Part shown: positions 25,701 through 34,815 of the stretch, in pieces | Layout: the number at the start of each line of letters is the position of its first letter | How positions within the stretch are numbered: the stretch's first letter is position 1 | From: Sphingomonas mollis | Lineage (GTDB): Bacteria > Pseudomonadota > Alphaproteobacteria > Sphingomonadales > Sphingomonadaceae | NCBI RefSeq assembly: GCF_016427505.1 | Contig: NZ_JAELXS010000003.1 | Coordinates: 310,001-374,000, forward strand | Length of the DNA: 64,000 nt | Reading direction: 5' to 3' | The notes under the pieces: generated by a model | What the model saw: only the letters and a program-made list of their open reading frames with translations | Databases searched by the model: none | What the model was told of the DNA's origin: nothing | Made by a program: the position numbers and the translations under genes

Positions 25701-26898
25701 TGGAGCCGGGCACCGATCCGGAGGGGGGTGGCGGCAGTGTCACCGTGACCGTCGTGCCCACGCCGACGCGGCTGGCGATGTCGAGCCGGCCGCGATGCCG
25801 CTCCGCCACATGCTTCACGATCGCGAGGCCGAGGCCGGTGCCGCCCAGCGAGCGGCTGCGCCCCGGATCGGCGCGATAGAATCGTTCGGTCAGGCGGGGC
25901 AGATGTTCGGGCGCGATGCCGTCGCCCTGATCGGTGACGATGATCGCCACGCCGGCCGGCACGCGATCGATCCGGGCGATGACGGGGGTGGCCGCGCGGC
26001 CATATTTCATCGCGTTGCCCAGCAGGTTGTGGAACAGCTGCGACAATTGCGCACGGTCGCCCGCGATCGTGCCGATTCCTTCGGCGACGACGCATTCCAC
26101 ATCGGCGGCGCGGGGGCTGCCTGACGAGCGCAGCTCTGCGCAAACCTCGCCCAACAGGACGCCGAGATCGATCGGCTGGTCGGGCAGGCGGTATTTGTCC
26201 GCCTCGATCCGCGACAGCGACAACAAATCCTCGACCAGCCGCTGCATCCGCCGCGCCTCGTCCATCATGATCTTCAGGAATCGTTTGCGAATGGCCGGTT
26301 CATCGCCGGCTTCCTCACCCAGCGTCTCGATATAGCCGAGGATCGAGGCGAGCGGCGTGCGCAGTTCGTGGCTGGCATTGGCGACGAAATCGACGCGCAT
26401 CCGCTCCGCGGCGGCATATTCGGTGCGGTCGATCAGATCGACGACGGCAAGGTCGTCGGACACGGCGGCGACGCGCATCTCCCAGCGCCGGTCGCGCGCG
26501 CCGATGCCGACGAGTTCGACCGGCTGGCCACCCGGTGCGGCGAGCGCGGCGGCGGCGGCGGGGTGGCGGATCGCGACGCGCGCATCCTCGCCGATGATAT
26601 GCGTGCCCAGCAACGTCCGCGCGGCGCGGTTGGCCAGCGTTACCCGGCCCGCGGATACGAGCAGGACGGGATCGGCGACGGCGTCCAGTACCTGACCCAG
26701 CGGTGATTCCTCCGGCTCGGCGACCGGCGTCGTCGGTGTGTCGTCTTCACGACCACGGGCGAGCAGGACGGCGGCGATGCCACCGACCAGCGCGACCATC
26801 GCCGGTTCCCATTGCCGCCCGATCAGGAACACCGCGACGGCGGCGACCATGACGATCGCCAGCGCGGGCAGGGTGTGGCGAGCCGATGTTCCGGTCAT
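25684..26898 (-). CDS. phoR: Phosphate sensor histidine kinase PhoR
   Basis: 404 residues. Two N-terminal membrane helices (about 10-50), a PAS-like region (about 68-160), then the kinase: phospho-accepting H177 in FVANASHELRTPLASILGYIETL, N-box FHNLLGNAMKYG, G-boxes VTDQGDGIA and GGTGLGLAIVKHVAE. It phosphorylates PhoB under low phosphate. Its last codons hold the Pho box of pstS. It starts 4 bases after the gph stop, so gph-phoR form a unit. Confidence 0.95.
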   Translation of the reverse strand: MTGTSARHTLPALAIVMVAAVAVFLIGRQWEPAMVALVGGIAAVLLARGREDDTPTTPVAEPEESPLGQVLDAVADPVLLVSAGRVTLANRAARTLLGTHIIGEDARVAIRHPAAAAALAAPGGQPVELVGIGARDRRWEMRVAAVSDDLAVVDLIDRTEYAAAERMRVDFVANASHELRTPLASILGYIETLGEEAGDEPAIRKRFLKIMMDEARRMQRLVEDLLSLSRIEADKYRLPDQPIDLGVLLGEVCAELRSSGSPRAADVECVVAEGIGTIAGDRAQLSQLFHNLLGNAMKYGRAATPVIARIDRVPAGVAIIVTDQGDGIAPEHLPRLTERFYRADPGRSRSLGGTGLGLAIVKHVAERHRGRLDIASRVGVGTTVTVTLPPPPSGSVPGSTVMKA

Positions 26899-26902
26899 CG
26901 GC

Positions 26903-27583
26903 TTAGCGAGCGCCGCCCAGTCGGCGCAACGTCGGCACCAACCGGTCGAACCCGTCGATCACCGCGTCGGCGCCCAGATCGGCGACGGGGCGATCGAGGA
27001 AGCCGAAACTGCATGCGACCACCGGCACATTCGCGGCTTTCGCGGCCTTCACGTCGTAGATCGAATCGCCGACGAACGCGGCGCGGCCGCCGCCGCAGCG
27101 ATCGATCATCGCATAGATCGGCGCGGGCGATGGCTTGCCGTTGCCCGGCCCCATGGTGTCGCCGCCGATCAGGCAGGCGAAGCGATCCTTGAGACCGAGC
27201 GAATCGAGGATGTGGGCGGCGTATCGTTCCAGCTTGTTGGTGACGACGGCCAGCGTCACCCCCTGCGCGGCCAGCGTGTCGAGCGCGGCGAGGGCGTGGG
27301 GATAGGGCGCGGTTTCCACGATCATATGCGCCTCGTAATAATCGAGCAGGCGGTGGTGGAGTATGTCGAGTTCGTCATCGGTGCAGCCGCCGGTGCGGGC
27401 CATGCCCTGCGCCAGCATATGTCGTGCGCCGCCGCCGATCATCGTGCGGATGTCGTCGACCGGTAGCGTCGGTCGCCCCGCGCTTTCCAGGGCGTGATTG
27501 ACCGCGGCGGCGAGATCGCCGCTGGTATCGAGCAGCGTGCCATCCATATCGAATCCGACGATGGCGAAGGGAAAATCGGTCAT
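26903..27583 (-). CDS. gph: Phosphoglycolate phosphatase (HAD superfamily)
   Basis: 226-residue cytosolic HAD phosphatase. Motif I GFDMDGTLLD, motif II VVTNK, motif III with K in GNGKPSPAPI, motif IV FVGDSIYDVKAAKAANV. It removes 2-phosphoglycolate formed in DNA repair or oxygenase side reactions. The start is the ATG at 27583. It is co-oriented with phoR, and divergent from glmU by 62 bases. Confidence 0.9.
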   Translation of the reverse strand: MTDFPFAIVGFDMDGTLLDTSGDLAAAVNHALESAGRPTLPVDDIRTMIGGGARHMLAQGMARTGGCTDDELDILHHRLLDYYEAHMIVETAPYPHALAALDTLAAQGVTLAVVTNKLERYAAHILDSLGLKDRFACLIGGDTMGPGNGKPSPAPIYAMIDRCGGGRAAFVGDSIYDVKAAKAANVPVVACSFGFLDRPVADLGADAVIDGFDRLVPTLRRLGGAR

Positions 27584-27645
27584 GCGGCGGGGCGTGCCAG
27601 CCAGCCTATGGCATTGGCAAGGCTTTCGTGGCACCCGCCCGCGTC

Positions 27646-29010
27646 ATGACCGATGCAACGACCCGTCCGCTTGCCGCCATCGTCCTCGCCGCGGGCAAGG
27701 GCACGCGGATGAAGTCCGACACGCACAAGGTGCTGCACCCGATCGCGGGGCGACCGATGCTGCTGCATCTGCTCGCTGCCGTGGGTGAACTGGCGCCAGA
27801 GCGCGTGGTGGTGGTGACAGGCGCCGGCCGCGAGCAGGTGGAAGCGGCGGTCGCGCCGTTGGGCATCGCCACGGCGCTGCAGGCCGACCAACTGGGCACG
27901 GGCCATGCGGTGCGGCAGGCGGAGGCGGCGCTGGCCGGCTTCGCGGGCGATGTGCTGGTCCTCTATGGCGACGTGCCGCTGGTGACGGCGGCGACGATGC
28001 GGCGAATGCTCGACCGGTTGCGTGGCGGCGATGCGCCGGCGGCGGTGGTGCTGGGCTTTCGCCCCGCCGATCCGGGTGCCTATGGCCGGGTGATCGCCGA
28101 TGCCGACGGGCGCATCGACCGGATGGTCGAATACAAGGACGCGACCGAGGCCGAGCGGGCGGAGACGCTGTGCAATTCGGGGCTGATGGCGGCGCGAGCG
28201 GAGGATTTGTGGGCGCTGCTGGCGCGGGTCGGCAACGACAATGCGGCAGGCGAATATTACCTGCCCGACATCGTGATGCTGGCGAGTGCTGACGGCCGCG
28301 GATCGGCGGTGATCGAGACGGGCGCGGATGAGGTGGCGGGCGTCAACAGCCGTGGCGAACTGGCGGCGGTAGAGGCCGGCTGGCAGGCGCGCCGCCGGGT
28401 CGAGGCGATGCGTGACGGCGTGACGCTGGTCGCGCCGGATACGGTTTGGTTCGCGCATGATACGGTACTGGGCCGCGATGTGACGGTCGAGCCGAACGTC
28501 GTGTTCGGTCCCGGCGTGCGAGTGTCGGACGGGGCCGTCATTCACGCGTTCAGCCATCTGGAGGGCGCGACCGTGGGCGAGGGGGCGGAGGTCGGCCCCT
28601 ATGCGCGATTGCGGCCGGGGGCGGTGATGGGGGCGCATGCCAAGGTCGGCAACTTCGTCGAGATGAAGAAGGCGGTGCTGGGCGAGGGCGCGAAGGCGAG
28701 CCACCTGACCTATCTGGGCGATGCGGATGTCGGGCCGGGCGTGAACATCGGCGCCGGCACCATCACCTGCAATTACGACGGATATCTGAAATATCGCACG
28801 ACGATCGGCGCGGGTGCGTTCATCGGCTCCAATTCCGCGCTGGTGGCGCCGGTATCGATCGGCGCCGGGGCGATCGTCGGCGCGGGATCGGTCATCACCG
28901 GCGATGTCGAGGCGGATGCGCTGGCGCTGGCGCGCGGGCGGCAGGAGAGCCGGCCCGGCTGGGCGGCACGGTTCCGCACAATGATGAAGGCGAAAAAGGC
29001 GGCTCGATAA
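27646..29010 (+). CDS. glmU: Bifunctional GlmU (GlcN-1-P acetyltransferase / GlcNAc-1-P uridyltransferase)
   Basis: 454 residues; makes UDP-GlcNAc for peptidoglycan and lipopolysaccharide. N-terminal pyrophosphorylase domain: LAAGKGTRMKSD, GTGHAVRQAE, YGDVPLV. C-terminal left-handed beta helix with acetyltransferase active-site region GNFVEMKKAVLGEGAKASHLTYLGDADVG and GAGTITCNYDG. Start: the ATG at 27646; a GTG at 27628 in frame is less likely. Confidence 0.97.
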   Translation: MTDATTRPLAAIVLAAGKGTRMKSDTHKVLHPIAGRPMLLHLLAAVGELAPERVVVVTGAGREQVEAAVAPLGIATALQADQLGTGHAVRQAEAALAGFAGDVLVLYGDVPLVTAATMRRMLDRLRGGDAPAAVVLGFRPADPGAYGRVIADADGRIDRMVEYKDATEAERAETLCNSGLMAARAEDLWALLARVGNDNAAGEYYLPDIVMLASADGRGSAVIETGADEVAGVNSRGELAAVEAGWQARRRVEAMRDGVTLVAPDTVWFAHDTVLGRDVTVEPNVVFGPGVRVSDGAVIHAFSHLEGATVGEGAEVGPYARLRPGAVMGAHAKVGNFVEMKKAVLGEGAKASHLTYLGDADVGPGVNIGAGTITCNYDGYLKYRTTIGAGAFIGSNSALVAPVSIGAGAIVGAGSVITGDVEADALALARGRQESRPGWAARFRTMMKAKKAAR

Positions 29011-29073
29011 GGGCGGGGCTTTCGCTCGCAATCGATTTCACCCATAATCGTGTCAGTAATTCGGGAGAGTGAT

Positions 29074-29991
29074 ATGGGCGAGGCACCACTGGTCGCCGGC
29101 GTGGAACTGGGCGGCACCAAGTGCATCTGCATTCTGGCGCGCGGCCCTGACGATATCGAGGATCGCGTCCAGCTGCCGACGACGCGGCCGGAAGAGACGC
29201 TGAGCGCGATCGAAGCGGTGCTGGACCGGTGGTCGGGCTTTTCGGCCCTTGGCATTGCCAGCTTCGGGCCGGTTTCGATCGACCATGCCAGCCCGCTCTA
29301 CGGGCATATCACTTCGACCCCGAAGCCGGGCTGGGCGGGACAGGACGTGGCGGCACGATTGAAGCGCCATGCCGGCGTCCCGACCGGTTTCCACACAGAT
29401 GTCGTCGGCGCGGCACTGGCCGAGGCGCGGTGGGGCGCGGCGAAGGGGCTGGCAGATATCGCCTATGCGACGGTCGGCACCGGCATCGGCGTCGGCCTGA
29501 TCGCCGGTGGCAAGCCGGTCGATGGATTGACGCATTCCGAGCTTGGCCATCTTCGTCCGGTACGGGTGCTAGGCGACGATTGGGTCGGCAACTGCCCCTA
29601 TCATGGCGCGTGTCTGGAGGGGCTGGCCGCCGGCCCGGCGATCGCGGCGCGGACAGGTATTCCGGGCGACCAACTGGCCGCCGACGATCCCGCCTGGGAC
29701 CTGATCGCGCATGCGCTGGGCCAGTTGCTCCATTCACTGGTGCTGACCGGTGTGCCGCGGCGGATCGTGATGGGTGGCGGCGTCATGGTCGGCACCGATC
29801 ATCTGTTTCCGCGCGTCCGTGCGGCGATGGCGAAGAGTCTGGCCGGCTATGTCGCGCTGCCGGAAGTCGGTGATCCCGAGACCTATGTCGTGCCGCCGGC
29901 GCTGGGTGGCAACGCCGGCCCGCTGGGGGCGATCGTGCTGGGCGCGCAGGCTTTGGGTGTGCAGTTGCAGACGTCGTTCACGACGAACTGA
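29074..29991 (+). CDS. ROK family sugar kinase, fructokinase-like
   Basis: 305 residues. ATP site GVELGGTKCICIL and TVGTGIGVGLI; zinc/ROK consensus GNCPYHGACLEGLAAGPA, of the CPYHGxCLEG type seen in bacterial fructokinases; HSELGHL with the catalytic/zinc His. It likely phosphorylates fructose or another hexose. GGGAGA precedes ATG 29074. Starts 63 bases after glmU, so co-transcription is possible. Confidence 0.88.
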   Translation: MGEAPLVAGVELGGTKCICILARGPDDIEDRVQLPTTRPEETLSAIEAVLDRWSGFSALGIASFGPVSIDHASPLYGHITSTPKPGWAGQDVAARLKRHAGVPTGFHTDVVGAALAEARWGAAKGLADIAYATVGTGIGVGLIAGGKPVDGLTHSELGHLRPVRVLGDDWVGNCPYHGACLEGLAAGPAIAARTGIPGDQLAADDPAWDLIAHALGQLLHSLVLTGVPRRIVMGGGVMVGTDHLFPRVRAAMAKSLAGYVALPEVGDPETYVVPPALGGNAGPLGAIVLGAQALGVQLQTSFTTN

Positions 29992-30000
29992 CGGGCGATA

Positions 30001-31083
30001 TCATAGCGGTAGCAGGGGCTGGCGGTCGGGAACGATCGCCGCCTCGTCGACGAGTGCCGACAGTGTCAGCCCAAGCAGGCGGACGCCGCCCGGCACCGGC
30101 AACTGCGCTGACAGCAGATCATGACCGATGCCCAGAAACTCGGTGCGATCGGTCACCGGTCGCATCAGTGAGCGGGCGCGGGTGATCGTGGTGAAATCCG
30201 CGCGACGCAGTTTCAGCGTCACCGTTCGGCCCAGCGCGGAGGCGCGATCGATCCGCGTCCAGGCGGCGTCGGCGACGACGACCAGCGCGTCGCGGAGCGC
30301 GGTGGGGTCGCTCAGGTCCTGTTCGAAAGTGCGCTCGGCGCCGATCGACTTGGCGGCCCGGTGCGCGCGGACCGGGCGATCATCCTGCCCCCGTGCGGCG
30401 CCGTATAGATAGGCGGCATGACTGCCGAAATGCCGTTGCAGGAACGCCAGCGACCGTTCGGCCAGATCGGCCCCGCTCAGGATGCCCAGCGCCTCCATTC
30501 GCCGCGCGGTAACGGGGCCGACGCCGTGGAAGCGTTTCACGGGCAGGCCGGCGACGAAGGCCGGGCCATGGCGCGGCGGGATGACGCAGAGGCCATCGGG
30601 TTTGTTCTGGTCCGACGCCAGTTTGGCGATGAACTTGTTGTAGCTGACCCCGGCCGATGCGGTGAGGCCGGTGTCGGCGTGGATGCGGGCGCGGATCGCT
30701 TCGGCGATGGCGCGGGCGGAGCCGAGGCGGTGGCGATCCTCCGACACGTCCAGATACGCCTCGTCCAGCGACAGCGGTTCGATCAGGTCGGTATAGTCGG
30801 CGAAGATCGTGCGAATCTGGCCGGAGACGGTGCGATACACGTCGAAACGTGGCGGTACGAAGATCAGATCGGGACAGGCGCGGGCGGCGCTGGACGAGGG
30901 CATCGCCGACCGGACGCCGAAGGCGCGCGCCTCGTAACTGGCCGCCGCCACGACGCCGCGCGCCCGCGATCCGCCGACCGCCACGGGCCGCCCGCGCAGG
31001 GCCGGATCGTCGCGCTGTTCGACGGAAGCGTAGAAGGCGTCCATATCGACATGGATGATCTTGCGGAGAACCTGCTCGGTCAT
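30001..31083 (-). CDS. dinB: DNA polymerase IV (Y-family)
   Basis: 360 residues. Y-family catalytic motifs: HVDMDAFYASVEQRD (metal Asp) and LIEPLSLDEAYLDVS (SLDEAYLD, Asp-Glu), then the helix-hairpin-helix segment LPVKRFHGVGPVTARRMEALGI and the little-finger domain. Error-prone, translesion synthesis. Start at ATG 31083 (MTEQVLRKIIHVDM); an upstream ATG (31158) would add an unusual basic stretch. Divergent from the PLD gene. I see no clear LexA site in the 107-base gap. Confidence 0.95.
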   Translation of the reverse strand: MTEQVLRKIIHVDMDAFYASVEQRDDPALRGRPVAVGGSRARGVVAAASYEARAFGVRSAMPSSSAARACPDLIFVPPRFDVYRTVSGQIRTIFADYTDLIEPLSLDEAYLDVSEDRHRLGSARAIAEAIRARIHADTGLTASAGVSYNKFIAKLASDQNKPDGLCVIPPRHGPAFVAGLPVKRFHGVGPVTARRMEALGILSGADLAERSLAFLQRHFGSHAAYLYGAARGQDDRPVRAHRAAKSIGAERTFEQDLSDPTALRDALVVVADAAWTRIDRASALGRTVTLKLRRADFTTITRARSLMRPVTDRTEFLGIGHDLLSAQLPVPGGVRLLGLTLSALVDEAAIVPDRQPLLPL

Positions 31084-31190
31084 GGTGACCCCGAGATAAG
31101 GGGTGAAGGGACCCGGTGCGAGCTTTCGGCGTTTGCCAGCGGGTGGTGCCTTCGTCATGAGGGGCGCGAACAAGGGGGCAAGAGCCGATA

Positions 31191-32621
31191 ATGACACCGG
31201 GCAAGGATTGCTGGCGCATCGAACGCGCCGACCGCATGTCGGTGATCGTCGATGCCGATGCCTATTTCCGGATCGCCCGACAGGCGATGTTACAGGCGAA
31301 GAAGCGCATCCTGCTGATCGGATGGGATTTCGACGCGCGCATCGTGCTGGATCACAGCGTGAAGGGGCCGACCCGGTCGCTGGGCGCATTCGTGTACGAT
31401 CTGGTCGAACGCAATCCCGATCTGGAGGTGTTCCTGCTGCGCTGGGACCTGGGCGCAATCAAGTCGCTGGGGCGCGGGGGGACATTCTTCACCGTGCTGA
31501 AATGGATGGCGCATCCGCGTATCCACACCAAGCTGGACGGGCATCATCCGACCGGCGCATCGCATCATCAGAAGATCGTCATCATCGACGATTGCCTCGC
31601 CTTCTGCGGTGGTATCGACATGACTGGCGATCGCTGGGACACGCGCGAGCATCTCGACGAGCAACCGTTGCGCAAGCATTCGTGGGGCCAGTCGTACAAA
31701 CCGTGGCACGATGCGATCAGCGCGGTGCAGGGGCCGGTCGCGGCAACGCTGGGCGTATTGTTCCGCGAACGCTGGCGGGCGGCGGGGGGCAAGGAACTGC
31801 TGCCCGAACCGGATGCGGTCGGTGGTTGCTGGCCGGAGGGGCTGACGGTCGATTTCACCGACATCGATGTCGGCATCGCGCGGACCTTTCCCGAAATGCC
31901 CGATCAGGTGCCGGTGCATGAGAGCGAGGCATTGTTCCTGACGCAGATCGCGGCGGCCGAGCGGCATCTGTATATCGAAAGCCAGTATTTCGCCTCGCGC
32001 CGGATCGCCGAGGCGGTCGCGCGACGACTGGACGAGGTGGACGGGCCGGAGATCGTCATCATCAACCCCGTCACCGCGCAGGGGTGGCTGGAGCCGTTGG
32101 CGATGGATACCGCGCGCGGCCGGTTGATGGAGGCGCTGCGCCGGCGCGACAAGCATCGGCGGCTGCGGATGTACCATCCTTACACGAAGGGCGGCACGCC
32201 GATCTATTGCCATGCCAAGATACTGATCGCCGATGATCGCATCTTCCGGCTGGGATCGAGCAATATGAACAACCGGTCGCTGCGGCTTGATACCGAATGC
32301 GATCTGGCGATCGTGGCGGGCAGCGAGGGTGAGCGGGCGTGCGTGACGGCAATCCGTGACGGTCTGATCGCCGAGCATCTGGGCTTGGAGCGGGCGCAGG
32401 TGGCCGAGGCGATCGAGTCGTCGGGATCGATGATCGAGACGATCGAGCGGCTGCGCGGATCGGGCAAGACGCTGCGTCCGTTCGAGGAACCCGATCTGAG
32501 CGCAGTCGAGGAATGGCTGGCGGATAACGAGGTTCTCGATCCCGAAGGGCCGGAAGAAATGTTTGAGGCGCTGTCGAAGCGTGGTCTGTTCCGTCGGTTC
32601 GGCCTGAAACGAAAGTCGTGA
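31191..32621 (+). CDS. Phospholipase D-like protein (two HKD motifs)
   Basis: 476 residues. Two HxK(x)4D motifs: SHHQKIVIIDD (about residue 125) and YCHAKILIADD (about residue 343) with downstream GSSNMNNRSLRLDTE. No signal peptide or membrane helix is apparent. Family members are phospholipases D and related phosphodiesterases; the long-form cytosolic type (as here, with VSKV-like extension after motif 2) has unclear substrate. Divergent from dinB. Confidence 0.9.
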   Translation: MTPGKDCWRIERADRMSVIVDADAYFRIARQAMLQAKKRILLIGWDFDARIVLDHSVKGPTRSLGAFVYDLVERNPDLEVFLLRWDLGAIKSLGRGGTFFTVLKWMAHPRIHTKLDGHHPTGASHHQKIVIIDDCLAFCGGIDMTGDRWDTREHLDEQPLRKHSWGQSYKPWHDAISAVQGPVAATLGVLFRERWRAAGGKELLPEPDAVGGCWPEGLTVDFTDIDVGIARTFPEMPDQVPVHESEALFLTQIAAAERHLYIESQYFASRRIAEAVARRLDEVDGPEIVIINPVTAQGWLEPLAMDTARGRLMEALRRRDKHRRLRMYHPYTKGGTPIYCHAKILIADDRIFRLGSSNMNNRSLRLDTECDLAIVAGSEGERACVTAIRDGLIAEHLGLERAQVAEAIESSGSMIETIERLRGSGKTLRPFEEPDLSAVEEWLADNEVLDPEGPEEMFEALSKRGLFRRFGLKRKS

Positions 32622-32681
32622 CGGCCACGGGGCTGCGTTCGCCGTTGCCAAGTCGCCCGGCGCGGCCCACGTTGGTCAGCG

Positions 32682-33794
32682 ATGCTGCATCAGATCGGCG
32701 CCCTGCCCTATAGAATGACGGCCGATGGCGCGATCGAGGTGATGCTCATCACCTCGCGCGACACGGGTCGCTGGGTGGTGCCCAAAGGACATCCGATCGT
32801 CGGACTGGCCCCGCACGACGCCGCCGCGCAGGAAGCGTGGGAAGAGGCGGGCGTGCGCGGTTATCCCTGTGCCGCCACGCTGGGCAATTTTCGGTATATC
32901 AAGCGCCGCCGCCGCGGGGCGATCGAGGCGACGGTGGCGGTCTATCCCTTGGCGGCGGTGCGGCAGGACGCCGATTGGCCCGAGCGGGGGCAGCGCCGAA
33001 CGCGCTGGTTCACCTTGTCCGACGCTGCCGCGGCGGTGGATGAGCCGGAATTACAGGCGTTGATTGCTGGCTTTCGGACGCCACCTGCGCCATCGACGCT
33101 CGCTGAACGAATGCTCCCGGTGATCCGCACCGGGATAAGGAGGCGATTTCCGATGCTTGGCTGGTTCCAGTCGTTGATGCCCAAGCAGGGGCGATTCTTC
33201 GAGCAGTTCGAGGCGCATGCCGCGACGCTGGTCGCCGGTGCCGATGCGCTGGCGAAATTGCTGCATGGCGAGGGGGCGATCGCCGAACAGGTCGCCGCGA
33301 TCGTCGCGCACGAGCACGAGGCGGACGACATCACCCGCGACGTCCTGCAGGACGTCCGCCGGGTATTCGTGACGCCGTTCGACCGCAGTGCGATCATTGA
33401 GCTGATCGGTGTGATGGACGATGCGATCGACCAGATGAACCAGACGGCGAATTCGATCACGCTGTACGGCGTCACCGATTTCTATCCGGCGATGCGCGAC
33501 ATGGCCGGCATCATCGTCGAGGCGGCGCGCATCACGGCGGAGGCGATCCCGCTGCTGCGATCGGTGAATCGCAACGGCGACCGGCTGAACGAACTGACCG
33601 CGCGGATGATCCGGATCGAGGGTCAGGCAGACGATATCCACGATCAGGGTATCCGGTCGCTGTTCCTGGCGCATCAGGACAATCCGATGCAGTTCGTCGT
33701 CGGCCGCGAAATCTACAGCCATCTGGAACGGATCGTCGACCGGTTCGAGGATGTCGCGAATGAAATCCAGGGTCTTGTGATCGACCACGCCTGA
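32682..33794 (+). CDS. NUDIX hydrolase fused to DUF47/PhoU-like regulator
   Basis: 370 residues read without a stop. Residues 1-140 are a NUDIX domain: PKGHPIVGLAPHDAAAQEAWEEAGV keeps the metal-binding Glu residues (E-x-x-E-E) but has Q at the usual Arg of the RE pair. Residues about 158-370 match DUF47/PhoU-like proteins that pair with Pit permeases (MLGWFQSLMPKQGRFFEQFEAHAATLVAGADALAKLL). An in-frame ATG at 33153 preceded by AAGGAGG would give the DUF47 part alone, and the NUDIX start has only a weak ribosome site, so both forms may be made. The Pit gene follows 10 bases after the stop. Confidence 0.8.
   Translation: MLHQIGALPYRMTADGAIEVMLITSRDTGRWVVPKGHPIVGLAPHDAAAQEAWEEAGVRGYPCAATLGNFRYIKRRRRGAIEATVAVYPLAAVRQDADWPERGQRRTRWFTLSDAAAAVDEPELQALIAGFRTPPAPSTLAERMLPVIRTGIRRRFPMLGWFQSLMPKQGRFFEQFEAHAATLVAGADALAKLLHGEGAIAEQVAAIVAHEHEADDITRDVLQDVRRVFVTPFDRSAIIELIGVMDDAIDQMNQTANSITLYGVTDFYPAMRDMAGIIVEAARITAEAIPLLRSVNRNGDRLNELTARMIRIEGQADDIHDQGIRSLFLAHQDNPMQFVVGREIYSHLERIVDRFEDVANEIQGLVIDHA
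33137..33155 (+). promoter_or_regulatory. Internal ribosome-binding site and start for the DUF47 domain
   Basis: AAGGAGG at 33137-33143 lies 9 bases before an in-frame ATG at 33153, exactly at the natural N-terminus of DUF47 proteins (MLGWFQ). It suggests a separate start producing a 213-residue DUF47 protein, independently of the NUDIX fusion. Seen directly; use is inferred. Confidence 0.55.
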
Positions 33795-33804
33795 GAGGCC
33801 CGAC

Positions 33805-34812
33805 ATGATTTCGCTTCCCCTGCTGATCGGACTGATCGGTATCGCGCTGCTGTTCGATTTCCTGAACGGCCTGCACGACGCCGCCAATTCCATCGCCACC
33901 GTCGTATCGACCCGCGTGCTGAAGCCCGAATGGGCGGTGGCGTGGGCGGCGTTCTTCAACTTCATCGCCTTTGCGGTCTTCGGCCTCCATGTCGCGCAGA
34001 CGGTGGGCAAGGGGATCATTCAGGCCGATGTGATCGACGCGGCGGTGATCTTCGGCGCGCTGATGGGGGCGATCAGCTGGAACGTCATCACCTGGGTGCT
34101 GGGTATCCCGTCGTCGTCGAGCCACGCGCTGATCGGTGGATTGCTGGGGGCGGGCGTAGCCAAGGCCGGATCGGTGGCGATCGTGTGGGGCGGCGTCATC
34201 AATACGGTGGTCGCGATCTTCGCGTCGCCCGCGATCGGGTTGCTGCTGGCGCTGATGCTGGTGCTGGCGGTGGCGTGGACCAGCCTGAAGCTGACGCCGA
34301 TCGGCGTCGACAAGCGGTTCCGCAAGCTGCAGCTGATCTCGGCCGCGCTCTATTCGCTGGGGCATGGCGGCAATGATGCACAGAAGACGATGGGGATCAT
34401 CGCGGTGCTGCTCTACAGCCAGGGCTATATGGGCGGTGGCGAGTTCACCGTGCCGTTCTGGGTGGTGCTGAGCTGTCAGGCGGCGATGGCGCTGGGGACG
34501 CTGTCGGGTGGCTGGCGGATCGTCCACACCATGGGGTCGAAGATCACGCGGCTGACGCCGGCGCAGGGGTTCTGCGCCGAAACAGGCGGCGCGATCACGT
34601 TGTTCGCGGCGACGCTGTGGGGCATCCCCGTATCGTCGACGCACACGATCACCGGCGCGATCGTCGGTGTCGGCGCGGCCCGGCGGTTGTCGGCAGTCCG
34701 CTGGAACGTCGCATCCAACATCGTCATCGCGTGGTTCGTGACGCTGCCCGCCGCCGGCCTGATCGGCGCCGGCGTCTATTATGCGACGCGGGCGATCGGC
34801 GGCGCGTTCTAA
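33805..34812 (+). CDS. pit: Low-affinity inorganic phosphate transporter (Pit family)
   Basis: 335 residues, about 10 membrane helices, with the two inverted Pit repeats: DFLNGLHDAANSIATVVSTRVL and YSLGHGGNDAQKTMGIIAVLL, plus GIPSSSSHALIGGLLGAG and GIPVSSTHTITGAIVGVG. It imports metal-phosphate with protons. It follows the DUF47 gene by 10 bases; DUF47 proteins typically regulate Pit permeases. Confidence 0.94.
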   Translation: MISLPLLIGLIGIALLFDFLNGLHDAANSIATVVSTRVLKPEWAVAWAAFFNFIAFAVFGLHVAQTVGKGIIQADVIDAAVIFGALMGAISWNVITWVLGIPSSSSHALIGGLLGAGVAKAGSVAIVWGGVINTVVAIFASPAIGLLLALMLVLAVAWTSLKLTPIGVDKRFRKLQLISAALYSLGHGGNDAQKTMGIIAVLLYSQGYMGGGEFTVPFWVVLSCQAAMALGTLSGGWRIVHTMGSKITRLTPAQGFCAETGGAITLFAATLWGIPVSSTHTITGAIVGVGAARRLSAVRWNVASNIVIAWFVTLPAAGLIGAGVYYATRAIGGAF

Positions 34813-34815
34813 GGG

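Noticed and set aside
30001..31458. Longer DinB with about 125 extra N-terminal residues
   Set aside because: The extra part is Arg/Pro-rich antisense-like sequence; Y-family proteins begin right before the HVDMDAFYA motif.
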